A stretch of 64,000 nt of DNA, taken from the NCBI GenBank assembly GCA_947039515.1, contig CAMQYY010000003.1, positions 23,201-87,200 of the forward strand, given 5' to 3'. This document shows, in pieces, positions 23,559-36,879 of the stretch. Position 1 is the first letter of the stretch, and each line of letters begins with the position of its first letter. A program made the translations under genes and the position numbers. The notes beneath the pieces were generated by a model. That model saw nothing but the letters and a program-made list of their open reading frames with translations. It ran no database searches and was not told the origin of the DNA. The DNA comes from an uncultured Ureaplasma sp. (lineage in GTDB: Bacteria; Bacillota_I; Bacilli_A; Mycoplasmatales; Mycoplasmoidaceae).

Positions 23559-25079
23559 ATGGAAAGCAAATTAATTTCTATATTAATAGCATGTTATAAT
23601 GGCGAAAAATACATTGATAAATGTCTTGAGAGTTGTACTAGTCAATCTTATAAAAATATTGAAATATTAGTTATTAATGACGGGTCTACTGATAAAAGTT
23701 TAGATGTTTTAAAGAAATGAAAAAAGAAGGATAATAGAATTAGAATTATCTCTCAAAATAATAAAGGTTTAGGTGAAACAAGGAATATCTTAGTTGCCAA
23801 TGCTAATGGTTTATACTTTACTTTTGTTGATATTGATGATTATATACCTAATGAAGCAATAAAACTATTAAGTGATAAAGCTTTTAATCTTGATTCTGAT
23901 ATCGTAATAGGTAGAACAATTTTAGACTATCAAAATAAGAAAATTAAAATCCCTTTCATTCCCACTTGAATAAAGCATTCAAGTTTTGAAAGTGGACATT
24001 ATGTTAAATCTAACATGTGTACACCATGAGCATCATTAATTAAAACTGAATATTTTAAATCACTAAAAATTTCATTTCTTAAGGATAGAGTATTTGAAGA
24101 TTATGGAGTTATGCCTTATGTTTTTTTAAAAACAAACAAGTTTTGTATGATTAAAAACATAGTTTATTATTATGTTAAATATAAACCAAGTGATGATGAA
24201 ACCTCTCTTTCTAATTTTTATTCTGATGTAAAATTAAAAACATCTGATTGATATGATCAAGCAAACCAATTATTTTCATGGTTTGAAAAAGAAGAATGAT
24301 TTGGAAATAAGAAATATAGAAGATGGATTAATGGTCTTATTATTTTAGTATTAATAGCTATTTATTACTTATTAAACCATGAAACTAAAACAAATAAATA
24401 TTCACTAGAATTTGTGAAATACAATTTCATGCAACTTATTTATAGCCACGACATGAGAGTTAAAATTTCAAAGACAATTTGAAAATTTTTTTCATATTTT
24501 TTTATTATTTCTAATTTTTCTAAAACATATAAAAAAATTATTTCTACAAGAAAAAATATTAATAAAGAAATATTAGATCTTGAAAATGATATTGAATTCA
24601 TAATAAGAAATCCTAATAAAAAAATTATTGATACTCGTGATAATTTTTTTATCAATGAATTATGAAATAAAGACTTAGAAAATAAAAATATTTCAATAAT
24701 TTTAACATATGATTTTTTTAATAAGAATCAAAAATTGATAGAAAATATTAATCCTGAATTTTTGTTTATTGATGTTGAAGGCGATTTTAGTGAGAAAAAA
24801 TTAAAAAATATTATGTCACTACCATACAATACTGTTCTAGTAGTAAATAAAATTAATGATTCAATCTATTTGGACAAAGTTTTTAGATATTTTTATATTG
24901 TCTTTTTTGATTTTAAAAATCAGGAAGATTTAGAAAAATCTAATATTTTTTCAAAAATAAAGATTTCAAATAGAAAAATAATGTCTATCGGATATGAAAG
25001 TGCCATTGATATTGAATCTGAAAACAGAGAACAAGTTGATATTATTGTTAGAAACAAAATTGAGAAATATAATGAATAA
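23559..25079 (+). CDS. Glycosyltransferase family 2 protein (506 aa)
   Basis: LISILIACYNGEKYIDKCLESCTSQSYKNIEILVINDGSTDKS...FTFVDIDDYI; long C-terminal extension. Confidence 0.9.
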
Positions 25080-25965
25080 GTCTTTTTCAATTATAATTCC
25101 AATGTACAATGCTGAAAATTTTATTGAAAGTTGCTTAGATTCACTTGTTAATATTAATTATGATCACGATTTACTTCAAGTTTTAATAATTGATGATGGT
25201 TCTAGCGATAATAGTGAAAATATTATTAAACCATATTTAGATAAATATAATTTTTTTGAGTATCATAAAAAAAATAACGGCCAATGAGGTAGTGTTATAA
25301 ATTATGTTAAAAATAATAGTTTAGCAAAAAATGATTACATTTCTATACTTGATAGTGATGACATGTTTACAAAAGAATCATTAAATATTCTAAATAATAT
25401 CAATAATGACAAAGATTTAATATTAACATCATTTGCTAGATGAAATGGAAATAAGATAACAAGGAAAGTAAGACCATATTGGTTTTTATTTAAGAAGGAA
25501 ATAAAAGATAAAAGACAAATGCATTCACCATACTGTCTTCCCTTAATTTGTTTTTCAAAAAAGGAAATATTCTATTCTTTAAAAGATATTAGAGAAAAAG
25601 TGCCCTATCAAGATCCTGATTATTTTTCTCAATTAGTAAAAAATTCTAAAAGTTTAATATTTACAAGAAAAATAACTGGCCTTTATTATTTTAGTAGAGA
25701 TGGTAATTCTATTACCCAATTGTGAGATGACAAAAGATATGAATCAGAGATTTATGCTTGTAATAAATGTATTGAAAACGATGCTCAAGAAGTAGTTTCA
25801 TATCGTTTAGGTTTGAAAAAAATGAGAGAATTAATGAAAAAAAAGAATGATTATTTCTATATTAGTAGAAACTTTTCATTTAAGTGATTTCCATTTTATA
25901 TTAGATGAATATATAATTTAATTTACCTAGGGTGTTATAAGAAGTATTTTAAAAGAAAGGAGTAA
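25072..25965 (+). CDS. Glycosyltransferase family 2 protein (297 aa)
   Basis: FSIIIPMYNAENFIESCLDSLVNINYDHDLLQVLIIDDGSSDNS...SILDSDDMF. Confidence 0.9.
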
Positions 25966-25966
25966 T

Positions 25967-26833
25967 ATGAAAAAATTTGATGAAAATAGAATTACAACTA
26001 CTCAAGCAATAGTTCCAGGAATTAAATATGAAGTACCAACTACAATGGTTCTTCCTAAAAATAAAATTATTGATAAGAAAAAAATGGTTGTTTTTATCAA
26101 TGGTTATAATGGTAGTAGTTCTATGATAAAATTTTGAGATTATCCTGTATTTGATAATGTTTGATTTTTTTCTTTTGATGCTAGAGGACAAGGAAAAAAT
26201 TTAAATATTGCTTCTCAAAATTTTAAAAGGTATTTAAAGGACATTGATTTAGTTTTAAAATACTTAAGAACTCAAATAGATTTTGATGAACTTTATCTAA
26301 TTGGTGAATCATGAGGTTCTTCTTTAGCTGCATTATTTAATAAATACTATCCAAATGTAATAGATGGTATGTTGATTTGAAATATGCCTTATAAAGTTAT
26401 TGACGTTGAAAATGATGATTATATTGAACAACCTTTTTTAAAAACAAAAACATTTTTTACATATATTACTAAAATAAATTCTCATTCTTATACTAACTTT
26501 AATAATAAATTAACAAATAATTCCTTTCTAATTAGAGTTATTAAAGTTAAACCTAAACAATTAATAAGTAATCGAATTCATTTAGCAACATGAAAATCTT
26601 TTAAAAGAGCATGAAGAGCTTTATTTGCCACTATTAACAAAAATAATATTTACTATATTCAATCTGAATCAGATATTTTAAGTGATACTAAATATGCAAA
26701 AAAATTATTAAAAAAGTCAAATGAAAGAAAAGTTTATATTATTCCAAATGGGTCTCACATTCTTTCTTTTGATAAAGATGATGCAGATTATATATTTAAT
26801 TTATTAGATAAAATAATGCAACAGAAAGTTTAA
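25967..26833 (+). CDS. Alpha/beta hydrolase (288 aa)
   Basis: VVFINGYNGSSS, SFDARGQGKN, LYLIGESWGSSLAALF nucleophile elbow GESWG, PNGSHILSF. Confidence 0.8.
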
Positions 26834-26863
26834 ATTACTACTAATTTTAGATTTTTATAAAAA

Positions 26864-26890
26864 TACTAAAAACTTTTTTAGTCTTTTTTA
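26864..26890 (+). terminator. Intrinsic terminator after hydrolase
   Basis: ACTAAAAA..TTTTTAGT followed by CTTTTTT. Confidence 0.6.
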
Positions 26891-26985
26891 TTATATAATT
26901 ATAAATAATTGTATTGTTACTTAATAGTACTTAATTTTATTAAGGATTTAATTTAAACAAAAATTAAATCAGATTTGAGATAAAA

Positions 26986-29640
26986 ATGAGATGGAAGAAT
27001 ATATTAATTACAACTTTAACATCTCTTGCTGTTATTACACCTATTGCTGCCATTATCATTCCTAGTCTAATTACAAGAGATATAGTTGGTATTGATTCAT
27101 ATGAAATGGGTTTTGATCCAAACCCTGTTGATGAAAATGGTAACATTTTAGTTGAAAAACAAGCAATAAATAATTCTAAAAATCAATATATATCTGATTT
27201 ACAGTTGAAAGTAAAAAATATTTTAGATGAATACCAAAATGAATATGAATTAAAATACGGAGAAGCTTTTCCAGGACTTGAATTGAATTTTACGACATTA
27301 AATTCAGCACCTAGTCCAGGAGTTTTGGATTTTTTTAGCTCATTAAACAAATCTATGAAGCAAATAGATAGTCGATTAAGTTTTGATTTAACATTGAGAA
27401 CACCAGTTTCAGTTAATGAAGGTTTCTATAATAGAGATGTAGAGTTAATTTCTTTTTATTGATCTCCGGATTATAATGCTGTAGGTACTTGATTAAAATA
27501 TATGTTTACTGATACATATCCAATCGGTAATTTTTGACATCCATTACAAAAAGCATTAATAGACCCCAATGCACTTCCATGACAAAAATCTTTAAATGCA
27601 TTTTTAATTACTAATAATATTGATCCAATTGTAAATTCTCAAATTGATATTATTACAAATAATAAAACACAAACAGAAGTTGATAACTTTTATGTAACAT
27701 TAGCTAATTTAATTGGTCAGTGAGTTTTTAATAATTCAAATGTTTCAAAAAATGTAGCATCTAATTTAGATACATATGGACATGGAATTGAATTAGTAAA
27801 TTGAATAGCAAGTAGAAATCCTAATATTCCTTATGTTGAAGACGGACCAACTACAATCACACCAATTTTAGTTAGAGAAAATAATTTTAATCCAATTAAT
27901 GCTAATTCATCTGTGAACATGCGAGATTGATTTAAAAATGATAAAGCAACAAATACAAGATTTAATTACTCTTCACCAAATGATCCATTTTTTTCAAAAA
28001 CACCTTATAATCCAAGTTTTAATACTTCATCAAATTCAGATTTTTTTCAATCTTCAGCAATTAATTTAACAACTTGAGCAACAGTTGGTGGCGGTAATAA
28101 TGGTATTTTAGGTGATTCTGATAGTCAAAAATATGAAAGAGATTTAAAAACTGAATTAGTTCCGCAAGGAACTAAAACTTCTATTGAAACTTTAGTTACA
28201 GAATTTAATAGAGGATTAGCAGAAACAACTAATAATCCTGATGGTCCTACTACTGAGATGACTTTTGATATAAGACCTATTCCATGAGTTGATTCAACTG
28301 GTGGAATAGCACAATCAGAAAATGTTAATCAATATTTATCACCAATTGATTTTTGAGCAGGGTTTAAATCTTTCCAAAGATCAGTTGATACTAGAATAAG
28401 CTCAAATGGTTATTTTATTTCATTAGCTGGAATAGATATAGAAAAAACTTTAAGTTATGCCCCTAATAAAGCTATTAATACATCTAATTCATCTTTACCA
28501 TTTAAAGTTTTCTTTAAAAAACCAACTCTTTCATCAATTGAAATTTTAGATATTTTGCAAAAGCAATATTTTTCAGCCTTACCGTATTTTAAACAAACAG
28601 TTAAAAATATAGTTGATGATGTTGAATGAGAAAAACAAATTGCTGAAAAGAATATTGTATTAAATGAACAAGGTGTTCTAAATTGAGAAAACAGTCAAAA
28701 TATTAATGTTTTATATGGTGTTGGTTTTTGAGAAAATGGTGGAACCCAAGTTTGAAAAGATTATGTTTCAGCAGCTCCATATTATGTTCAATCAATAGAT
28801 GATCAAAAGATTACATATGGTCTTAATAATGAATATTTAAATTCTTTTGATGACCTTAATGCTAATCCAAATAGTTTTATTTTTAAAAAAAATTGAGCAG
28901 TTGGAACTGAAAATTATAGTAAATTTGAAACAATTGATTTGTTTTATAAAGTAACAACAGAAATTGTTACATATGAAAGATTCAATAGTGGATCATTAGA
29001 CACATCAAAAATACCAACAGCAAATCTTGGTAAAACAAATGCAAGCGAAACTTATTTATTAGGTTCTGAAAAATTAAATAAATCAGATTTGATTCCATAC
29101 AATCTTCAAGTTTATCAAAAAGGTTTTAGCGAAATTATTAATGGAGTTGAAACAGGTAGTCAAAGTGTTATTATAGACTCAACTGGTAAACCTATGTGAG
29201 ATCAAAACAAACCTACATATTCATTAGACAATTTTGGTAATTATATTTTTCCTGAAGGAAAAGAACCTCAACTTAAATCTAATATTACAAGATCATATTT
29301 TGATTTAATTGTTAAAGATTATCATACACCATTTGAAAATGATGGAAGAAGTGCAACAATTAGAAAAGCAATTAATGATTTAATTAATTGATCATCACTT
29401 AAATCTTTAGTTTTTCCAGGAATTTCAAAATCAATTCAGTATTCATTTCTACCATTCGGTGTATATGATACTGGTTCACTTGCTGAAGCATCAAAATATT
29501 GATCATTAGTTGCTAATAAAACAAATATTAATACAAATAGTATTTTTAATAATGATGAATGATTAAAAAGACAAACAGGTAATATTACCTGATCTTATGA
29601 CGAATTAAATGAAGCTTATTCATATCGAGTTATAAAATAA
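26986..29640 (+). CDS. oppA: OppA-family ABC transporter substrate-binding protein (884 aa)
   Basis: First gene of opp operon; N-terminal membrane anchor MRWKNILITTLTSLAVITPIAAIIIPS; large extracellular domain; code-4 frame continuous. Confidence 0.8.
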
Positions 29641-29668
29641 AAAATTAAAAGAAAGGCAGGAATAATAA

Positions 29669-31975
29669 ATGTTAAAATACTTTTTTAAAAGAGTAGCTTT
29701 TGCTATTGTTGCCTTATTAATATTATTAATACTAGTCTTTTTTTTAATGCAAGCCATACCCGGTTATCCAATTGTTAGATCAAATAATGATACTGATGCT
29801 GATTACTTTTTAAAATTACAAAATGCAGGACTTTTAGATTCGCCTTTTGTTCAATTTTGTAGATTTGTAACAGAAATTTTTACCAAAGGTAGGTTTGGTG
29901 TTAATTTTTCAGGATCCAATTCTGTTATTGATACTGTTTTAAAACCAATGCAATATACAATTATGATAGCTGGTCCAGCTTTTGTCCTTTCGGCAATTAT
30001 TGGAATAAGTTTTGGAATATTATCGGCATATTATAGAGGTAAAACTCCTGATATAATTATCAATGTTATAGCAGTGTTATTTATTTCTGCTCCTTCTTTC
30101 ATTTTTGCATTATATTTATTAAAATTATCATCTTTTTTAGGGTTACCACCCGCCTTTATTCTTCCTGGGAGTTCAGGTTCTACTATTCAAGATACATTAT
30201 TGTCAATGGTTTTACCAATAACATCAATGGTTCTATCTTCAATATCAATAATTATTTACTATACAAGAAATGAACTTGTTGATGTTTTTCAACAAGAATA
30301 TATTAAAACCGCAATGGCTAAAGGTTTAAAATTTAGAGATGTTGTTTTTAAACATGCTTTAAGAAATGGAATGATTCCAATCATTTCAGTATTACTACCA
30401 TCCTTTATGGCGATATTATCTGGTTCAATTATTATTGAAAGATTTTTTGGTATTCCAGGAACATCATCAATTTTAATTAGTTCAATTCAAAATAAGGAAA
30501 TTTACTTAGTTTTATTTATTACATTATTCTTTTCATGTATTTATTTTGGATTACAAATTTTAGTAGATATTCTATATACAATAATTGATCCAAGAATTAC
30601 ATTAGCTGATAAAAATTCTATTGGTTTTACTTATTATATAAAATCTTATTGAGCAAGATTAAAAGTTAAAAAAGATGTTAAAAATTGAACTAATTTAGTT
30701 AACTCAACTACTAATAAATTAAACTTTATTAAAAAAGATAATATTTCAAATCATTCTAATGAAGAGGACTTACCTGATATTAGTTTCATGAGTAATTATA
30801 AGGAAAATTATTTTAATTCAATTAAATACAAAACTAATTCAAAAAACACAAATGATGAAATAGAAATTCCTGATTTAGTAGCAAGAGATTTTAAGAGTGT
30901 TGATATTTATAAAAATGATAATTCTGACCAAATTAGTGGCAAACCTACTAGATATGTAGTTGATGTTGCTAGAAGATTTTTCAGATCAAAACCTGCAACT
31001 TTTTTTCTTGGATTTTTAGCTGTTATTATTTTTTGTACAATTATTATTCCTTTACTAAATTGAAATGCAGTTAACATTAGTGCAGGTGGACTACCTTCAG
31101 GATTACTTTCAAATCTTCCTCCAAGAATTCCTTGATTAGGAATAACAGGGATTACTAATATTGTTTTAGATAATGATACTTATAATTCTTTATTACATTA
31201 TGAATTAATGTATAACATTTGAGAAAAAGCTGAATTTATTAATGGTTCATGACATATAACTGGTTATAATCCATATAATATTCCAAGTTTAAATGACCTA
31301 ATATTTATAGGTGGTACTGATGGTCAAAGTCGTGATTGATGAGCATTATTATGATATTCAACAGCACAATCTTTAACTTTATCATTAATAGCAGCAACTG
31401 GTGCTGTTATATTAGGAACTATTTATGGTTCAATAGCAGGAACTTTTGCTGGTAGAACAACTGATACAACTATGATGAGAATTGTTGAAATTCTTTCAGG
31501 AGTTCCGTTAATTGTTTGAGTAATGATTTTTTCATTAGTTATCTCCGATGGAACCTTAAACTTAGTTACAATAGCTTTTGCATTAATTTTAACAGGTTGA
31601 ATGTCACCAGCTGTAACAGCTAGAACATTTATTATTAAATATAAAGATTCAGAGTTTATTCAAGCAGCTAAAACTATTGGTGTTTCTCAAACAAGAATAA
31701 TTTTTACTCATTTAATCCCAAATATTTTAGGTAGATTAATAGTTAGATTTGTTAATATGATTCCAGCAGTTATCTTTTTTGAAGCTTCATTAGTATTCTT
31801 AGGTTTAAAGGGAACTGATGAGATGAGTCTTGGTGTTATGATTCAAAATGCCTTTGATACTCAATATTTACACTTATTGTTATTTCCAACAATTATGATT
31901 TTATTGATAACACTTTCATCTCAAATAATAGCTAATAACTTAAATGATTCTTTAGACCCGAAGATTGTAGGTTAA
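29669..31975 (+). CDS. Fused OppB-OppC ABC transporter permease (768 aa, single ORF)
   Basis: ORFs 29669-30652, 30788-31063, 31601-31975 are in one frame; no TAA/TAG seen in the junction 30602-30790; OppB motif KTAMAKGLKFRDVVFKHALRNGMIPII; OppC motif QAAKTIGVSQTRIIFTHLIPNILGRLIV. Confidence 0.85.
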
Positions 31976-31976
31976 T

Positions 31977-33194
31977 ATGTTTGAAAATAATTTAAATAAA
32001 AAAAATTATGTAACATCTAAAGAGCATAAATTAACTGATAATAATATTCTTGAAGTTAAAAACTTAGAAGTTTCTTTTAGAAACAAACTAGGTTTAGTAA
32101 GAGCAGTTAGAGGTGTTGATTTTTCAATCAGACGAGGACAAATAGTAGGTTTAGTTGGAGAGTCGGGTTCAGGTAAATCAGTTTCTGTTAAAGCTATTAT
32201 CGGATTTAATGATGATGCTATTATTGATGCTGATTCTATTAATTTAAATGGAATAGATATTTTATCTCTAAAAAAATCGCAATGACCATATATTAGAGGA
32301 ACAAAAATAGCTTACATACCTCAAGATCCTTTAATGAGTCTTAACCCAACGAAAAAAATTGCTTCTCAAATTATTGAAGCTATAAAAATTACTGAATATC
32401 GTAAATATCAAAATAATTTATATATTCTTAAAAATCAAGAACCAAAATTATCATCAGATGAAATAAATGAAAAGAAAATCATTTTAAAAAAATATTATAA
32501 ACAAAAAACAAATATAAAAGTTATGACTGAAAAAATGCAAGAAGTCTTAGAATTTATTGGAATTACTGATTATAAAAAAACAGTTAATAGTTATCCACAT
32601 GAATTTTCAGGTGGAATGAGACAGAGAATTGTAATAGCTATTACAATAGTTGGAGAACCAGATGTTATTATTGCTGATGAACCAACAACAGCATTAGATG
32701 TTACTATTCAAGCAAAAGTTTTAGATTTAATTAAAAGATTAAGTATTAAATATTCAGCAGCAGTTATTTTTATTAGTCATGATATTTCACTAATAGCTAA
32801 TTTTTGTAATTATATTTATATTATGTATGCTGGTATGATTGTTGAAAGAGGTAAAGTTAGAGATATCTTTACAAATCCTGTCCATCCTTATACTTGAGCA
32901 TTAATTGCTTCAACTCCAGATCCTAATTCCAAAGAAGAATTAGGATTTATCCCAGGAACCCCACCTAATATGATTTCACCTCCAAAAGGTGATGCATTTG
33001 CCATTAGAAATATCTATGCAAGAGAAATAGATTTTAAAAAGCAACCACCAATGTTTAAAGTTAATGAAACACATTCAGCAGCAACATGGCTATTACATCC
33101 AGATGCTTTACCATATGAAATTCCAAATAATGTTAAAGAAAAACTAGAATTAGCAAAAGATTCTCTTAAAAAGAAACAAGAACAAGAACAATAA
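31977..33194 (+). CDS. oppD: Oligopeptide ABC transporter ATP-binding protein OppD (405 aa)
   Basis: [56 protein letters not shown]. Confidence 0.95.
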
Positions 33195-35710
33195 TGATTA
33201 AAAAAGAGCTTACCAAAAAATTATTTATAGAAAATGAGGTTTTAGAAACAAAACCTATTTTAAGAGTACAAAATGTTAATAAATATTTCAATAAAAATGG
33301 TATTTTCTTTAAAGCTTTAGATGATATTTCTTTTAATGTTTATCCAGGAGATTTTTTTGGAATAATAGGTGAATCAGGTTCTGGTAAATCAACCACTGGT
33401 AAATCTATTATTAGATTATATAATACGTCAGGTGGTGCTATTTCTTTAGATGGACATTTAATAAATCAAAAGAACATTTCAAAAAAAACAAAGTCTTGAT
33501 TGACAAAAAATATGCAAATGATTTTTCAAGATCCTATGTCATCTTTGAATCCGAAAAAGAATGTAATTTCTCTTATATCAGAACCCTTAATTATTAATAA
33601 ATCAATTAATGAAGAAGCAAATGAACTTTTGAAAAATCATCTAAGTATTAATAAATGTTTTAAGTATCAATTTAAAATTGATGATAATAAAATTTCAGAG
33701 AAATATTTGAAAGAATATTATCATGACATGATAGATAACTATAAAAATGCTATTAAAAAATTAGAAGATTTTGAACTAAATAAAAATAAGAAATCTATTA
33801 ATGAAATGAATAGATTACTAGGTATTGTTTCAGATTTTGAAAATGATTATAAGATATCAACGACTAAGTTGTATGTCTATAAAGACGAGATTATTAATTT
33901 ATATAAAGATAAATTACAAAAATTCAAAAATTTGGACATTGATCAAGAGGAAAGCAATTATTTAAAACTAGAAAAAAAGTTTTTAGAATCGAAAAAACAA
34001 ATTGAACATTCACCTGAATATTATGAAACATATGAAAAAATAGAAGAAATAAAAAAAGAATATAAAGAATATCAAGATGATATAAACCTTAAATATTGTG
34101 AACAAAATGCTAATTTATATAGTGCAATAATTGATTCATATAAAAAACAAATATCTATTTTTAGACAACAAATAATGATTTCAAAAAGCATTACTGAAAA
34201 TTATATTGCTCATATTAAATTAAAAATATATAAAAGAATTTTAGATTTATTTTCAATATTTGATAAGTTTATTTATGTCAAAGAAACTGATATTTATGAT
34301 TTAAATAATTTCTTATTAAATTTTATTGACAAAAAATATGAAAAAATAATGTCAGAAATAACTTCAATTCAAATTTTGAGTGAAGAACTTGATGAAATTA
34401 CTTCATTAGAAAATGCATTAGATCCTAATGATGAAGATTATGAAGAACTAAAAGAAGAATATTTACATGATAAATCTAAAAAATCAAAAGAATATCAAAA
34501 AATGCACATAGATTTGGATCTTTTAATTAAAAAAGATAAAAAAATTTCCTATTTAAATAATGATGAAATAGTTAAAAAAATCAATAAAATGAAGGAAGAT
34601 TCTCAGAAAATAAAAAAGGAAATTGATGAGAAATTAAATACTTTTAAGAAAAAAATATCTTCTCTTGAAGAAAAAATTAATAATCATAATATTGATAAAA
34701 ACTTTATAGATTCTGATGAATATTTAGAAATAAAAGAAAATCATGAACAAGACAGAGTCAATTATGAAGAAGCCAAGATTAAATATGATGAATATATGAT
34801 TGATAGAATCCAATTTTTTAATGAAAATTCTAAAAATGAAATAAAAAATTCTAAAAAAGAAATAAATATTTTAAAAAGAGAATTTAAAAAATATAGAAAT
34901 AAATTTGAAAAAGTTTTTGTTAAAAAGAGTAATAAAACAAAAAAATGTTTATTATCGAATTCAAAATTATCATTTATTGATACTATTAAACGTAAAAAAG
35001 ATGTCAACAACATTATTAAAAGAGAATATAAAACTAAATTAAAGAACCTTAAAGCTTTTGAATTTGAATTTATGACTATTATTGAAATAGTTCAATTATA
35101 CAGATCATTAAGAACAACTAATAAAACACTTCTTTATGCTAATAAAAGATTTTTAAAGACTACATTAGCAAGAGAAAAAGTTTATGATGCTCTTGATGAA
35201 GTAGGATTAAAAAAAGAACATGCTTATCGTTACCCACATGAATTTTCAGGTGGTCAAAGACAAAGAATAGTAATTGCAAGATCATTAATTTCAAATCCTA
35301 AAATAATTATTGCAGATGAACCTATTTCAGCTCTTGATGTTTCTATTCAAGCTCAAGTATTAAATATTATGAAAAGACTTTCTAAAGAAAAAGGAATTAC
35401 TTTTATCTTTATTGCACATGATTTATCTGTTGTTAATTATATTTGTAATAGATTAATAATCATGCATAAAGGTAAAATTGTTGAAAAAGGGAATACAAAG
35501 GAAATATTTAAAAACCCTACACATCCTTATACAATTTCTTTAATAAAGGCTTCTCCAAGTCTTTCTAAGATTCACTCTAATTTATCAGAAACAAGTCATG
35601 AATTGGATTATCAAAAAGAATATACTGCAAAAGATACACCAAAATTTTACTCAATAAGTGATGATTATGAACACAAAGTTTTAGCTACAAAGGAACAAAT
35701 TAAAAGATGA
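33194..35710 (+). CDS. oppF: Oligopeptide ABC transporter ATP-binding protein OppF (838 aa) with large coiled-coil insertion
   Basis: [37 protein letters not shown], then ~500 aa Lys/Glu-rich helical insert, then [40 protein letters not shown]. Confidence 0.95.
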
Positions 35711-36243
35711 ACAAGGGATTAGAAAATTCCTTTAAAAGTGGATATAATCTTAAAAAAACATTAGATAATTCTAAGAATGATTCAAATTTTGGTTCTGAAC
35801 CTAATTATCCAAATGGTATTATTCCATCAATAGTTAGTAATTTATTTATTATTATTTCTATTATTACTATTTTTAGTGTTTTTGGTTTTAGGCCAGATAT
35901 TGCTTTTTTATTACCAACAGTTTGACATTATATTTTATTAAGCATTTTCACAGTAGCTTTATCTTTTGATTTATTATGATTAATCGGAAGACAAAACTTT
36001 ATGATTGGTTTTAGATACGGTACTTCAAAATTTATTAATACTATAAAGATTGATAAATTAAAAAAGAAAATTAAAATACCTACTTATATTGATAGTGATG
36101 TATTATCATCTTTATCAGAATTTGAATCATATGTTAAAAAAAGAAAACCTTTTACTGAAAGAATATTTAAAATAAACATTTCATTTCATTTCATTTCATT
36201 CATTATAATATTAATAATTTCATCAATACTAAGTTCAATTTAG
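35707..36243 (+). CDS. DUF3899-like membrane protein (178 aa)
   Basis: [23 protein letters not shown]; terminal TMs; frame joined through TGA. Confidence 0.5.
36177..36200 (+). repeat. Pentanucleotide repeat (CATTT)x4 + CATT within DUF3899-like CDS
   Basis: Read directly: cattt cattt cattt cattt catt. Confidence 0.9.
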
Positions 36244-36291
36244 TTTAGTATTTTTCTCTTTTTTATCTCTATTTAAATTTATGAGGTGAAG

Positions 36292-36879
36292 ATGATTAAT
36301 TACATATTTGGTAAAGTTACTTTCAAAGGAAAGAAATATATTATTTTGGATAATAATAACATTGGTTATCAAGTTAATGTTATAGATAGTGATAGTTATG
36401 AGAAATCCTTTAGTTATAAAGTTTATATTGAAAAAATATCTAAAATAGATTTTAAAAATATACTAGTAGAAGAAGTATTTGGTTTCAAAAATATAAAACA
36501 AAAATACCTCTTTAATGATCTAATTAAAATTCAAGGTATCGGAACAATCACAGCTTTTAGTATTTTAGAGAATGATATTGATTTATTAGTTGATTTAATA
36601 GGAAAAGGTGCAATTAAAGAGTTAGTTAATTTTAAAAATATTACTAATAAAATTGCTGCTAATATTTGCATTACTCTTACAGAAAAATATTCTAAATATG
36701 CAAGAGATGAATCAAATATTAATGTTAAACTAATACAAGGTCTTGAAAGTTTATCTTATTCAAAACAAAATATTTCTTATGCTCTAAGTAATATTGATTT
36801 TAGTAATAAAGATCTTGATACACTTCTTTCAGAGGCTATAAAGGTTATTGCAAATGCAAGTCAATCAGCAACAAATTAG
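36292..36879 (+). CDS. ruvA: Holliday junction branch migration protein RuvA (195 aa)
   Basis: MINYIFGKVTFKGKKYIILDNNNIGYQVNV; HhH IKIQGIGTITAFSIL; GAGGTG SD-like upstream; followed by ruvB. Confidence 0.85.
   Translation: MINYIFGKVTFKGKKYIILDNNNIGYQVNVIDSDSYEKSFSYKVYIEKISKIDFKNILVEEVFGFKNIKQKYLFNDLIKIQGIGTITAFSILENDIDLLVDLIGKGAIKELVNFKNITNKIAANICITLTEKYSKYARDESNINVKLIQGLESLSYSKQNISYALSNIDFSNKDLDTLLSEAIKVIANASQSATN

Noticed and set aside
30788-31063. Independent oppC start at ATG 30788
   Set aside because: Possible, but no stop separates it from oppB and no RBS-like purine tract was seen upstream; kept as an alternative in the fusion finding.
34762-35013. Minus-strand ORF antisense to oppF insert (and similar antisense ORFs at 37892-38227, 38918-39229, 42683-43147, 51991-52455, 56900-57211)
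   Set aside because: Shadow ORFs opposite strongly supported genes; Ser/Leu/Phe-rich as expected for complement of Lys/Glu/Asp coding.
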